Below are positions 42,227-51,802 of a stretch of DNA of 52,445 bases, piece by piece (position 1 is the stretch's first letter; every line of letters begins with the position of its first letter). The stretch comes from DATKCN01 sp035513175 (lineage in GTDB: Bacteria > Chloroflexota > Chloroflexia > Thermomicrobiales > CFX8): contig DATKCN010000214.1 of NCBI GenBank assembly GCA_035513175.1, positions 1 through 52,445 on the forward strand, given 5' to 3'. The notes under the pieces are model-generated. The model made no database searches. It saw nothing but the letters and a program-made list of their open reading frames with translations, and was not told the DNA's origin. The position numbers were made by a program, and so were the translations under genes.

Positions 42227-43467
42227 CGACACCGGCAGCCCCCACCACGGAACCGACCGACCTCAGACCTGATGGTCGCGATCACCGTCCGGTGACCGGC
42301 GCGCCACACGACATCCTGTCAGCCGCACGACACGTCGCTCGGATCGCGTCAGCGGCGGCGATGGGTCACGACAGCGCGACGACATTCCCAGCGGAAGCCT
42401 TTGACGAGATCCGCGCGTCCGGTCTCCTCGCCGCGCCGCTACCCGCCTCGCAGGGTGGGGCTGGATTCGACGAGTCCGTCGACGGCCGGCTGCTGCTCCT
42501 GAGACTGCTGACGACGATCGGCCGCGGCGACCTCTCCACCGGCAGGATCTACGAGGGCCACGTCAACGCCCTGCAACTGATGCGCGCGTTCGGTTCGCCA
42601 GGACAGATCGAGCGCTGGGCAGCCGATGCGCGCGACCATGGGATGCTGTTTGCCGTCTGGAACACCGAGGCCGGGGATGGTCTGCGACTCATCCCTTTCG
42701 ACGATGGGCGTCGCCTCGAAGGATCGAAAACGTTTGCCTCCGGCGCGGACCACGTGTCCCGGCCGATCGTGACCGCGGCGTTGCCTGATGGCAGCAGGCA
42801 GATGCTCGTCGTGCCGATGGAACGGATCGACGTGACGGTCGACCGTGACTGGTGGCAGCCGCTCGGCATGCGCTCGTCGGTCAGCCATCGCGTCGACTTC
42901 ACCGGCGTCGTCGTCGATCCTGACGACCTGCTCGGCGCGCCTGGAGACTATCACCGCCAGCCGTGGCTTGGGGCCGGGGCGATTCGGTTCGCCGCCGTGC
43001 AGCTCGGCGGGGCGCAGGCGCTACTCGACGCCACTCGGGACGTGCTGCGCGCGCTTGACCGTGCAGGTGACGCACACCAGCAGACGCGCATGGGGCACGG
43101 CGCGCTGCTGGTCGAGAGCGGGCGGCTCTGGCTGCGCGGCGCGGCGGAGCGCGTCCGGCTCGGTCCGGACGCCGGGCAATGTGATCCGTCCGGACGGTCG
43201 ATCGCCTACGCGAATCTCATGCGCACTGCCATCGAAAGGATCTGTCTGAACGTGATCGAGATCGCAATCCGCTCGGCTGGAGCGCGGGTCCTGATCCAGC
43301 CACACACGATCGAGCGCATCGCGCGGGACCTCACCGTTTACCTGCGGCAACCGGCTCCGGACGCTGCGCTGGCGCAGGCCGGAGCATTCACGCTTGAGTC
43401 CGATAAGCCAATCGAAAGCGTGTGGAACGATGACGGACACGCGGGTCGAGCGTCGCCCACTGCCTGA
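42223..43467 (+). CDS. Acyl-CoA dehydrogenase-like flavoprotein
   Basis: The 414-residue protein has the acyl-CoA dehydrogenase arrangement. The N-terminal helical domain is FDEIRASGLLAAPLPASQGG and GRGDLSTGRIYEGHVNALQL. The middle beta domain is GMLFAVWNTEAGDGLRLIPF, LEGSKTFASGADHVSRPIVT and WQPLGMRSSVSHRVDFTGVV. The C-terminal helical bundle is LGGAQALLDATRDVLRALDR. The usual catalytic Glu and FAD-binding phrases of the C-terminal domain are not obvious, and the sequence is far from fatty-acid enzymes. It starts inside the Rieske stop codon (ATGA) and overlaps the next gene by 38 bases. The substrate may be something other than an acyl-CoA. Confidence 0.83.
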   Translation: MTTPAAPTTEPTDLRPDGRDHRPVTGAPHDILSAARHVARIASAAAMGHDSATTFPAEAFDEIRASGLLAAPLPASQGGAGFDESVDGRLLLLRLLTTIGRGDLSTGRIYEGHVNALQLMRAFGSPGQIERWAADARDHGMLFAVWNTEAGDGLRLIPFDDGRRLEGSKTFASGADHVSRPIVTAALPDGSRQMLVVPMERIDVTVDRDWWQPLGMRSSVSHRVDFTGVVVDPDDLLGAPGDYHRQPWLGAGAIRFAAVQLGGAQALLDATRDVLRALDRAGDAHQQTRMGHGALLVESGRLWLRGAAERVRLGPDAGQCDPSGRSIAYANLMRTAIERICLNVIEIAIRSAGARVLIQPHTIERIARDLTVYLRQPAPDAALAQAGAFTLESDKPIESVWNDDGHAGRASPTA

Positions 43468-44200
43468 CGACCTGTTGTCGCTCCCGCTGAGAACGGGCGA
43501 CAGCGTGCGGGACTTCGGCCCGACACTCGTCGTCGCCCCGCACGCTGACGACGAGTCGCTCGGCTGCGGCGGAGCCATCGCCCTGCTGGCCCAGTCCGGC
43601 GTGCCCGTGCGGGTGCTGTTCGTCACCGACGGCGTCGGATCGCATCCGGGCTCGCGACGCTATCCGCCGGACCGCTTGCGTGCGCTCCGCGAGACCGAGG
43701 CCCGGGACGCGCTCGCGGAGCTGGGCGTCGCTGCGCACAACGCGGCGTTCCTGCGCTTGCCGGACCGGCGCGCGCCACGCATCGGCTCGGCGGGGTTTGC
43801 TCGCGCGGCCGGTTTGATGCGGGAACACATGCGCCAAGATAGCTTTACTCCCCGTACGATCATCCTGCCCTGGCGGCGCGACCCACATACCGATCATCGC
43901 GCCGCGTGGGAACTGGTCACTGCCGCGTTGTGCGCGTCAGTCGATCGCCCGCGCCTGCTGGAGTACCCCATCTGGGTCTGGGAGCTGGGCACGGACGACG
44001 ACCTGCCGGAGCCGGGAGAGGCGTTCGCCTGGCGGCTCGACATCAGTGCCGTGCTGCAACGCAAGCTGCGCGCGATTGCCGCCCATCGCTCTCAGACTAC
44101 CCCGCTGATCGACGACGATCCTGTTGGCTGGTATCTCAAGCCACACACTCTGGCCCGCTTCAGCCAGCCATGGGAAGTCTATCTGGAGCCGCAGGATTGA
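43430..44200 (+). CDS. PIG-L/LmbE-family zinc N-deacetylase
   Basis: The 256-residue protein has the family metal motif VVAPHADDESLGCGG (His38, Asp41), then VLFVTDGVGSHPGS and LPWRRDPHTDHRAAW, which adds the further His residues of the zinc site. PIG-L enzymes remove acetyl from N-acetylglucosamine-type sugars in lipids, mycothiol/bacillithiol precursors or glycopeptides. ATG 43430 lies within the end of the acyl-CoA dehydrogenase gene, and its stop overlaps the methyltransferase start (TTGA, 44197-44200). In other phyla the PIG-L and methyltransferase domains can be one fused protein, supporting joint action. Confidence 0.9.
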   Translation: MTDTRVERRPLPDDLLSLPLRTGDSVRDFGPTLVVAPHADDESLGCGGAIALLAQSGVPVRVLFVTDGVGSHPGSRRYPPDRLRALRETEARDALAELGVAAHNAAFLRLPDRRAPRIGSAGFARAAGLMREHMRQDSFTPRTIILPWRRDPHTDHRAAWELVTAALCASVDRPRLLEYPIWVWELGTDDDLPEPGEAFAWRLDISAVLQRKLRAIAAHRSQTTPLIDDDPVGWYLKPHTLARFSQPWEVYLEPQD

Positions 44201-44793
44201 GCGCCCCCAAAGAGCCGCAACCGCGGGCAGCCCGCTTCGAGCAGCTGTACCGGAACGATCCGGACCCCTGGCGCTACGAGACCAGTCACTATGAGCGTGA
44301 AAAGTTCACGGCGACTCTCGCCGCGTTGCCCCGAGCCACGTACAGCTCGGCGCTGGAGATCGGCTGCTCGATCGGCGTGCTGACGGAGCTGCTAGCCAGG
44401 CGTTGCGAGCGGCTACTGGCGATCGACGCCGCGCAAACCGCCGTGCGCCGCGCGGCGGAACGGTGCCGCGACCTGCCGCAGGTGCGTGTGGCCGGCGGGC
44501 ACGTCCCGGACGAGTTTCCCGACGGGGCGTTCGATCTCATTGTGCTCTCCGAGACCGGCTACTACCTTTCCCCAGCCGATCTGCGCGCGACGGCCGAGCG
44601 CATCGTGTCGGCGCTCACCCCCGGCGGTCAGCTCCTGCTGGCACACAGCGTCGAGCTCATAGACGACGCGACAATGCCTGGCGACGAAGTGCATGCCGCA
44701 TTTATCACCGGCTTTTCGACTGAGTTACGGCATCGGTTCGGACAGCGCCGGGAGCGATACCGGCTCGACCTGCTGGAACGCGTCTCCGGCTGA
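44197..44793 (+). CDS. NodS-like SAM-dependent methyltransferase
   Basis: The 198-residue methyltransferase opens with the NodS-type signature FEQLYRNDPDPWRYETSHYE. The SAM-binding motif I is SALEIGCSIGVLTELLA, then motif II LLAIDAA and FDLIVLSETGYYLSP in the position of motif IV. NodS methylates the deacetylated glucosamine nitrogen of Nod factors, so its place directly after a deacetylase makes N-methylation of a newly freed amine a natural inference. TTG 44197 has GGAG eight bases upstream and overlaps the PIG-L stop. The 3' end overlaps the convergent glycosyltransferase gene by 69 bases. Confidence 0.88.
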   Translation: MSAPKEPQPRAARFEQLYRNDPDPWRYETSHYEREKFTATLAALPRATYSSALEIGCSIGVLTELLARRCERLLAIDAAQTAVRRAAERCRDLPQVRVAGGHVPDEFPDGAFDLIVLSETGYYLSPADLRATAERIVSALTPGGQLLLAHSVELIDDATMPGDEVHAAFITGFSTELRHRFGQRRERYRLDLLERVSG

Positions 44794-45993
44794 ACCCGCC
44801 ATGCGCATCGGCACAAGCCGCTCGCGGAGCCCGGCGATCGCGTCCCGAATGTCGATGTCGGGCCAGCGGCGGGCCCAGGCCCCATCGAACTCCTGCAGCG
44901 CCTCGATCTGCTCCAGCAGGCAGCCGAGCGTGGGCGCCGAAGCGAGTAGCGCGGCGCACAAGTCGGCGTCGACAGCCAATTGCCTGGCGATGTGGCCGAC
45001 GGATCGTTCCGGGACCGCGCGCGCGTCCCGCAAGAGCATGCGCAGCTGCCGATATGCCTGCGCGCGGGCGTCGATCGCGGCGGGAGACGCAACCATCAGC
45101 GGGATGCCCGCGCCACCCATGCGAGACCACTCACACAGTTGCGCCGCAAAGCCGAAGACCGTGCGCCGCGACAGGCGAGAGCTTGTCATAACACGAACGT
45201 GAGGATCGTGCCGCAGGCGAGCGTCGATGCGGCGCAACGACCTGTAGAGCGCGACATCCTCCAGCGCCGGCAGCGGCGGGAGGCCGCCCGCCCGCTCGTA
45301 CGCCTCCGCCGTGACCGCCAGGCTGGGCCCGAAGTGCTGAAAGTGCCGGGGCCACGGATCGTGCTCATCGGGATCGACACGCGCCACCAGCTCGGTGGCC
45401 AGCAGACGGTAGCCGACATCGCGCAGGTGGTACGTCCATGAGATCGGCTCCCGTTGACACTCGGCGCTGTGCTCGACGACGATTCGTCCACCAACTGCGT
45501 CCGCGCCACCGGCTATCGTGGTCAGCGTGCGGGCCACCCAGTCCGGCGCTACACGCGTGTCGGCGTCGGTGGAGGCGATCACGCCTCCGGACCGCCCACG
45601 CTCCCGAAAGCGCCGGGCAGCCTCGTCCATCAGCACGCGTCGAGCAATTCCGATGTGGGCGTCCAGCACTCCGAAACGCATCTCCACCACGTGCAGGCTC
45701 AGGGACGGATGGAGCGTGCGGGCGGCGCGCGCCACCAGCGCCGTGTCGTCATCGCAGTTGTTGGCGAGAACGAGAACCTCGTAGCGACGCCGGTCAACTC
45801 GGCTGCCGTCGGCATCCCGCTGCGTCGCCAGCGCATTGAGCGCGTCGCCGATCGTGTCGCGCTCGTCGCGCGCTGGAATGATGACGCTCAGCTCGCACTC
45901 GGGCGCCATCGGCGTCGCGACGAGCGGGGAGCGCGCGCCAGCGTAACACGGCAAGCCCCCATCAATACTCGTCCATTCGGGCAATTTAAGCAC
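44725..45993 (-). CDS. Family 2 glycosyltransferase
   Basis: The 422-residue protein is a GT-A enzyme. It opens with LSVIIPARDERDTIGDALNA, carries the metal-binding DxD in ASTDADTRVAPDW, and has GGRIVVEHSAE and FGPSLAVTAEAYERAGGLPP, followed by PALEDVALYRSLRRID as the acceptor/catalytic ED region. A helical C-terminal ~130 residues is unusual and without clear membrane segments. GTG 45993 follows AGGAG at seven bases; GTG 46008 overlaps that site. It runs head-on into the methyltransferase gene with a 69-base overlap. It likely builds the sugar substrate handled by the PIG-L and NodS-like enzymes. Confidence 0.88.
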   Translation of the reverse strand: MLKLPEWTSIDGGLPCYAGARSPLVATPMAPECELSVIIPARDERDTIGDALNALATQRDADGSRVDRRRYEVLVLANNCDDDTALVARAARTLHPSLSLHVVEMRFGVLDAHIGIARRVLMDEAARRFRERGRSGGVIASTDADTRVAPDWVARTLTTIAGGADAVGGRIVVEHSAECQREPISWTYHLRDVGYRLLATELVARVDPDEHDPWPRHFQHFGPSLAVTAEAYERAGGLPPLPALEDVALYRSLRRIDARLRHDPHVRVMTSSRLSRRTVFGFAAQLCEWSRMGGAGIPLMVASPAAIDARAQAYRQLRMLLRDARAVPERSVGHIARQLAVDADLCAALLASAPTLGCLLEQIEALQEFDGAWARRWPDIDIRDAIAGLRERLVPMRMAGSAGDAFQQVEPVSLPALSEPMP

Positions 45994-46699
45994 TGCGCTG
46001 CTCCTCACAACGCCGTCGGCGATGCAGGACGGGCGCCATTGGGTGCGCGGGGAGCGTCATCCTCGAACGCGGGCCGCGGATGCGCGTCAGCGTCGCACCG
46101 CGCGTCCTGGAGGCAGATGTCGTCATCGCCCGGCATCGCGAAGTCGCCGCCACCGATGACACGCGGGCCGATATGTGTCAAGCAACCGGACACGCTACCA
46201 GCCTTCGTGCGCGCGGCGGCCAGCGGCGGGAAGGCGCCTGTTGGTCCGGAAATCACGCCGGTGGTCCGGGATCAGCACCGGTCTTGGGGCCATTCCCGGC
46301 CGCTACCACCTATCGATGGCGGACCGGTTGAACCCGACGTGTCACTGCAGTCTGCGGGCTGGAAGTGGTCGTGCGCGGGTTTGGCACGAACGTCTGCCGT
46401 CGTCCGACCTCCGTGAATTTCAAAAGGGCAAAGTGTGTGCAGAGAATCGCGCCATGCCCGGTCGTCGTCCGGTGGATTCCGTGTTCGTACGCGGGCTGTC
46501 TAGCGTCCGGTCCTGTTTGCGGAGCCGAAACATGGCTGCCGGAACAAACCACGATCGCGTCAACGGCGCCGAACGGGTCGCCGTGAGCGCGACGACAGCG
46601 CCCGCAGAATTGCCCCATCGGAACGTGTGTTATCAAGCGCGGCTGGCAGCCTTCCGGCTGCTGTTTGCGCGTCACGGGGCTGATAGGATTGCGGGCGAT
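45994..46699. other. Long intergenic region upstream of trkH
   Basis: About 700 bases between divergently transcribed genes. I found no frame with a ribosome site and recognisable protein. The trkH frame itself stays open back to 46175, but without family similarity or a better start. A minus-strand frame ending at 46005 encodes a low-complexity peptide of 83 residues and is not convincing. No riboswitch or operator could be named. Confidence 0.4.
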
Positions 46700-48133
46700 A
46701 TGAGCACACACCGCCGGCCCGGGGACCGCGTCGTCCGCCGTAGGGTCCGGGCGACGCGGGTCCTGACGATGCCGCAACCGACGGCGCGGCGACCGACGCC
46801 AAGCGCCCGGCGGAATGCGCGCATCTTCGTGGCGGGCCTGCTGGTCGTTGTGTGCGCCGGGGCCCTGCTGCTGGCCACTCCGTGGACCACCCGCTCCGGT
46901 GACGCGACGCCGCCGGTCGACGCCGTCTTCACCGCCGTCTCGGCCGTCAGCGTAACCGGGCTGGTCACAGTCGAAACTGCCGAGCACTGGAACTTCGGCG
47001 GTCAGGTCGTGATCCTGGCGCTGATCCAGATCGGCGGGCTGGGCTTCATGGTCGGAACGAGCCTGGTGTTGCGCGTGCTCCAGCGTTCCCAATCCAGCCT
47101 GCGCGGCGCACTACTGCTGCAAGATGGGTCGCCCACGCTCTCGTTGCGCGAGGCGGTCGAGCTATCCGGAAGGATCGTGCGCTTTACACTCGTGGCCGAG
47201 GCCATGGGAACGCTGTTTCTCGCCCTACGCTTCTCGCGTGACATGCCCGCACATGACGCAATCTGGCAGGGCACGTTCCACTCGATCTCCGCATTCTGCA
47301 ACGCGGGCTTCGATCTGCGCGGCGGCTACGAGTCGATGATCGGCTACCAGACGTCGCTGTGGGTCAACGCGGTGCTTATGACGCTGATCCAGCTTGGCGC
47401 GCTGTCGTTCATCGTGCTCGCCGATGTCGGGAAATCGTGGCGCTGGAGACGACTCGCGTTCGAGACGAAGCTGGTGCTCGCGCTGCACGGGGCGTTGCTG
47501 GCGGTAGCCGCCCTGCTGTTCCTCGCCATGGAGTGGAACCAGGCGCTTGAAAGCACACCTGCCTGGGCGAAGCCGATGGCCGCGTTGTTCCAGAGCGTTT
47601 CCGCGCGCACCGCCGGATTTGCGACGGTCGGGTTTGATTCGGTTACAGGGTTCACACTGTTCTTCTACATCGGGGTGATGTTCATCGGCGGCGCCTCTGG
47701 CTCGACAGCGGGAGGGGTCAAGCTCGCTACCGCGGGGGTCGTCTTCGCCGCGATCCAGTCTGCCTTTCGCGGGCAGATGGAGCCGCACCTGTTCGGAAGG
47801 CGGGTGGGCGCTCCTGTGATCATGCGGGCCCTGTCGGTGATAGTCGTGATGTTCGCGGCGCACTTCGTTGTGTCGATCGGGCTGATGGTCGTCGAAGACA
47901 TCACGCATCACTCGACAAGCCCCATCGCGCTGATGTTCGAGGCGATGAGCGCGCTGGCCACGGTCGGGCTCTCGACAGGCGTGACGCCGGACCTGGCAGT
48001 CGCCAGCAAGCTCATCCTGTGCGGCGCGATGTTGTTCGGGCGGCTCGGTCCATTGACCGTCGTCTACGCGCTCCAGCGCCGGCAACGCATCGTGAACTAC
48101 CGCTTCCCCGCCGCTCAAGTTAACTTCGGATAG
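46700..48133 (+). CDS. trkH: TrkH/KtrB-type potassium uptake channel subunit
   Basis: The 477-residue membrane protein has the four M1-P-M2 repeats of the SKT family. The selectivity-filter segments are visible as SAVSVTGLVT, SAFCNAGFDL, SARTAGFATVGF and SALATVGLSTG, each with the conserved Gly. FIGGASGSTAGGVKLAT is the intramembrane gate loop of the third repeat. The length is nearer KtrB/TrkG-like proteins. It needs a cytoplasmic RCK partner (TrkA/KtrA) that is not in this window. ATG 46700 is preferred; ATG 46769 would trim a basic tail. The frame remains open upstream to 46175 without family similarity. Confidence 0.93.
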   Translation: MSTHRRPGDRVVRRRVRATRVLTMPQPTARRPTPSARRNARIFVAGLLVVVCAGALLLATPWTTRSGDATPPVDAVFTAVSAVSVTGLVTVETAEHWNFGGQVVILALIQIGGLGFMVGTSLVLRVLQRSQSSLRGALLLQDGSPTLSLREAVELSGRIVRFTLVAEAMGTLFLALRFSRDMPAHDAIWQGTFHSISAFCNAGFDLRGGYESMIGYQTSLWVNAVLMTLIQLGALSFIVLADVGKSWRWRRLAFETKLVLALHGALLAVAALLFLAMEWNQALESTPAWAKPMAALFQSVSARTAGFATVGFDSVTGFTLFFYIGVMFIGGASGSTAGGVKLATAGVVFAAIQSAFRGQMEPHLFGRRVGAPVIMRALSVIVVMFAAHFVVSIGLMVVEDITHHSTSPIALMFEAMSALATVGLSTGVTPDLAVASKLILCGAMLFGRLGPLTVVYALQRRQRIVNYRFPAAQVNFG

Positions 48134-48303
48134 CTCCACCGACCTGCCGGTCCACCGGGCAGAGGGACAGAAGTACTGGCGCAGAAAGTCCTTTGTGACC
48201 AACCAACCTGAAGATTTGGCGCCCTGATCCCTATCACCTCCTCCGGCTGGCTCCGCATAGAGCTTCGTAGCGACACTCCTGTCAGCCTCCAGAGGTGGGA
48301 CAC

Positions 48304-48558
48304 ATGCAGCGCATAGCAAAAGCGGCCCGGTACGATCAGGCATCCGTGCAACGCACGGTCACCGACGTGGGACGGGCCGAAGACGGCGGGAGCGTCGAGG
48401 TCGAGGATCCAAAGGACGTGCGCCTGACCTGCTGGATCGCCGATTCCGGCTGTGTTCCCCACGTCGGTGACATCGCCCGCTTCTACGGCGGCGCGTCCGG
48501 ACAGCCCGTCTCCGGCCCCGATATCAACGGCTGCCGCGTCTTTCGCGTCGCGGGCTGA
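48304..48558 (+). CDS. Small conserved-looking protein of unknown function
   Basis: The 84-residue protein begins at ATG 48304 with GAGGT seven bases upstream. It is mixed in charge with alternating strand-like segments: SVQRTVTDVGRAEDGGSVEV, RLTCWIADSGCVPHVGDIAR and CRVFRVAG, with three Cys. There is no signal peptide or membrane helix. Codon use (G/C at third positions) fits a real gene. The family is not recognised. It may be a short beta-barrel-like domain; the VGDIARFYG phrase resembles loops of OB-like folds, but this is only an impression. Confidence 0.5.
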   Translation: MQRIAKAARYDQASVQRTVTDVGRAEDGGSVEVEDPKDVRLTCWIADSGCVPHVGDIARFYGGASGQPVSGPDINGCRVFRVAG

Positions 48559-48741
48559 TCGCCGGGGACACTCACACATAACCGCTTGCGTGATGCCAGC
48601 CCTCGAATTCCTGTTCCCTGTGCCCTGCCCACCGTCGTCCCCCAGCCGGTGGCAAGGTAGATGCGAACCAGTGCTTCCGGCGCCGGCGTGGCGCCGGAGC
48701 GGACACGCGTCTGTCTCAATGGACACACAGGGAGCAATGCA

Positions 48742-49278
48742 ATGCCGAATCTATCGATGACACGTTTCAGACCGCGAACGTTCGCGGTCTCAATTGCCGC
48801 GTCACTCCTGCTGATCGTCGCTGTTGCCTGCGGCAGTAACGACGATACGACGCCACCCGCCGGCGCAACCGGCCAGACGCCCACGGCGGCCATGACGACA
48901 CCGGCAGACACCGGCACGCCCGGGGCCGATCCAATGGGCACGACCCCAGCCGACGCCGTGACAACCGAGCTTGGCATCGTCGGCGCGTGCCTCGAACAGA
49001 ACACGGACGCTGACATGGTCGAGGACCTGCGCGCCGGCCAGACTGCATCGGCTGAGGCGGTCTACGAGACATGTCTCGAAGATGTCCTGCCGCCAGCGGT
49101 CGTCTCTGAACTCGAGCCGGTCATCGAGCAGGCCGTTGCCTGCGGAACGACCGCCAGCGCAGACCTGACCGACGACGACATCGCTGCTCTTGAAGCTGGT
49201 GATCGCGAAATCGCGGAGAGCCTGAGCATCGAGACGCTCAACTGTCTGTCGGACCAGCTGGGCATTCCGCTCAGCTAA
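48742..49278 (+). CDS. Secreted lipoprotein of unknown function
   Basis: The 178-residue protein starts with a basic N terminus (RFRPRTFAVS) and a hydrophobic signal, then lipobox VAVACGSNDD. A Thr/Pro/Ala linker follows, the same design as the binding proteins of this genome. The mature C-terminal ~95 residues are acidic and helical with four evenly spread Cys (GACLEQN, YETCLEDVL, AVACGTT and LNCLSDQL), which could form two disulphides. ATG 48742 has GGGAG seven bases upstream. No family is recognised. It lies alone between the small protein 48304-48558 and terC, which faces it. Confidence 0.7.
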   Translation: MPNLSMTRFRPRTFAVSIAASLLLIVAVACGSNDDTTPPAGATGQTPTAAMTTPADTGTPGADPMGTTPADAVTTELGIVGACLEQNTDADMVEDLRAGQTASAEAVYETCLEDVLPPAVVSELEPVIEQAVACGTTASADLTDDDIAALEAGDREIAESLSIETLNCLSDQLGIPLS

Positions 49279-49344
49279 CTCGCGGGAAAGCTCCGGGACG
49301 GGCGGCAGGCGCGAGCACATCGCGGCGGCCGTCCGGCCCGGCCA

Positions 49345-50121
<777 letters not shown>

Positions 50122-50250
50122 TGTGCCGTTCCCCGTTCAGATACACTCACCGGACGCGCCGCTCGTGTTTCGGCGCGGGCGCATGATACAGCGCCAGAAC
50201 GGGGGCACGCAGGCGCCAGGCCATCGGGATGATGACGGTGGTTAGGGAGG

Positions 50251-51351
50251 CTACGCGGAGCGGCGACTCACTGCCGCGACCGACCGCTCCTGCGACAGCA
50301 GCGCCTGTTTGCGCTCGGTCCCCCAGCGATAGCCACCCGGCGACCCATCACCCCGCACGACCCGATGACAGGGGACGACGATGGCAACGGGATTCGACGC
50401 GCAGGCGCCCGCGACGGCGCGCGCCGCTTCCGGCTGACCGAGCATGCGGGCGACCTCGCCGTAGCTGCGCGTCGCGCCGAATGGTATCGCCTGCAACGCT
50501 TCCCAAACCCGGCGTTGAAAGGCCGTGGCCTGCACGTCTAGCGGCAGGTCGAGGTGCGGGCGCGCGCCGCGCAGGTGATCGACAATCGCGCGCACCCAGC
50601 CGTTCAGGCCAGTGTCGTCCCGGTGAATGGCGGCCGCCGGATACTCCCGCGACAGCGTCTCTTCCAGATTGTCATCGTCGTCGCCGAGATAGACCGCGCA
50701 GATGCCGCGCCCGGTCGCTCCAACCAGCAACCGGCCCAACGGTGAGTCCACGATCGAGTAGCCGACGCGCATCCCGCGCCCGCCGCGCCGGTAAATGTCC
50801 GGCGTCATGCCGAGGTGCGCCGAAGCGCGCTCATACAATCGGCTGCTGGAGCCGAAGCCAGCGTCGTACATAGCGCTGGTCACGTCGTCCCGGTCCTTGA
50901 CCTGCGTCTTGAACGCCCCCATGCGGCGCTGGTCCGCCCACGCGCGTGGACTAACTCCGGTCGCCTGCTTGAAGGTGCGTTGCAGGTGATGTGGGCTGAC
51001 ACCCACTGCCTCGCCAAGCTCTGCCAGCGTCACCGTGCGGTTCGCGTGTTCGTCGAGATAGCGCGTCGCCCGCTCGACCATCCGCAAGCGCGCGGACGAC
51101 TCGTCCGGCTTACAGCGCAAGCAGGACCGGAACCCTTCTCGCCGCGCCTCGTCCGGCGCCGCGAAGAATACGATGTTCTCGCGCCGTGGCCTGCGGGCTG
51201 GACAGCCGGGGCGGCAGTAGATGCCGGTTGTGCGCACCCCGAACACGAACGCTCCGTCGTACCGCGCGTCACGCGCCTCGATCGCGCGCCAGCCTTCGTC
51301 CTCGTCGAGTTCGGATCGCTCCGTTTGTGCTGTCGTCATGTCAAGCATCAT
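50251..51351 (-). CDS. ada: Ada, bifunctional methyl-DNA repair protein and regulator
   Basis: The 366-residue protein has the three Ada modules in order. First is the zinc domain with GIYCRPGC and FRSCLRCK (Cys46, 50, 77, 80), which takes methyl groups from phosphotriesters. Next is an AraC-type DNA-binding domain (TLAELGEAVGVSPHHLQRTF and FGSSSRLYERASAHLGMTPD). Last is the O6-methylguanine methyltransferase domain with PCHRVVRGDG (active Cys328). All key cysteines are present. AGGAGG lies five bases before ATG 51351, and a -10-like TATGAT is present about 20 bases upstream. It should activate its own gene after methylation. Confidence 0.96.
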   Translation of the reverse strand: MMLDMTTAQTERSELDEDEGWRAIEARDARYDGAFVFGVRTTGIYCRPGCPARRPRRENIVFFAAPDEARREGFRSCLRCKPDESSARLRMVERATRYLDEHANRTVTLAELGEAVGVSPHHLQRTFKQATGVSPRAWADQRRMGAFKTQVKDRDDVTSAMYDAGFGSSSRLYERASAHLGMTPDIYRRGGRGMRVGYSIVDSPLGRLLVGATGRGICAVYLGDDDDNLEETLSREYPAAAIHRDDTGLNGWVRAIVDHLRGARPHLDLPLDVQATAFQRRVWEALQAIPFGATRSYGEVARMLGQPEAARAVAGACASNPVAIVVPCHRVVRGDGSPGGYRWGTERKQALLSQERSVAAVSRRSA

Positions 51352-51463
51352 GCATTCCTCCTGCCCTGATCATAGGGCAGCCGAGGCGGTCGATCTATCC
51401 GAAGGTTGCGCTCAAATAAGGCGCGCCACGCCTGTGCCCGAATGATATCCTCCATCACGCGAG

Positions 51464-51802
51464 ATGATTCAACGCCGAAGGAGTGACATCATTGCAACTC
51501 GTCAACTGGCAGCCGTCGACGAGCTCACCAACTCGCTGATTCGCAACATCGGCGATCAGCCCGGCGCGCTCGAACTCTGGATGGCCCCGCGATCTGGCGT
51601 GCCGTGGTTCTGGCTGATCGTGGCTCCCATCGACGATGACGCAGAACGAAGCATCTATCGACAATCGGCGGTGGTCTACGATGAAGTCGACGACGCGCTA
51701 TTCAATCTTCATATCGTGAATCCCAGATTCTACGTCGATGGAACAGATCCGCGTCAGATCGTTCCCGGTGACGCGCGGCTGATCGTAGCCTTCTCTTCCT
51801 GA
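51464..51802 (+). CDS. Putative partner protein of the HEPN gene
   Basis: The protein is up to 112 residues. The visible core is ALELWMAPRSGVPWFWLIVA and IDDDAERSIYRQSAVVYDEV, then LFNLHIVNPRFYVDG and IVPGDARLIVAF. The last part recalls the end of small nucleotidyltransferase-like proteins that pair with HEPN genes, but the GSxxxG and DxD motifs are absent. ATG 51464 lacks a ribosome site, while AAGGAG stands eight bases before an ATT at 51491, so an unusual start is possible. Its stop overlaps the HEPN start (TGATG). A toxin-antitoxin or defence pairing is inferred from context only. Confidence 0.6.
   Translation: MIQRRRSDIIATRQLAAVDELTNSLIRNIGDQPGALELWMAPRSGVPWFWLIVAPIDDDAERSIYRQSAVVYDEVDDALFNLHIVNPRFYVDGTDPRQIVPGDARLIVAFSS

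Noticed and set aside
46005..46256. Minus-strand 83-residue frame upstream of the glycosyltransferase
   Set aside because: It has low-complexity composition, no ribosome site and no recognisable motif, and it overlaps the glycosyltransferase start.
46175..46699. N-terminal extension of TrkH by up to 175 residues
   Set aside because: The frame is open, but the sequence is Arg/Pro-rich without family similarity; ATG 46700 gives a normal protein length.
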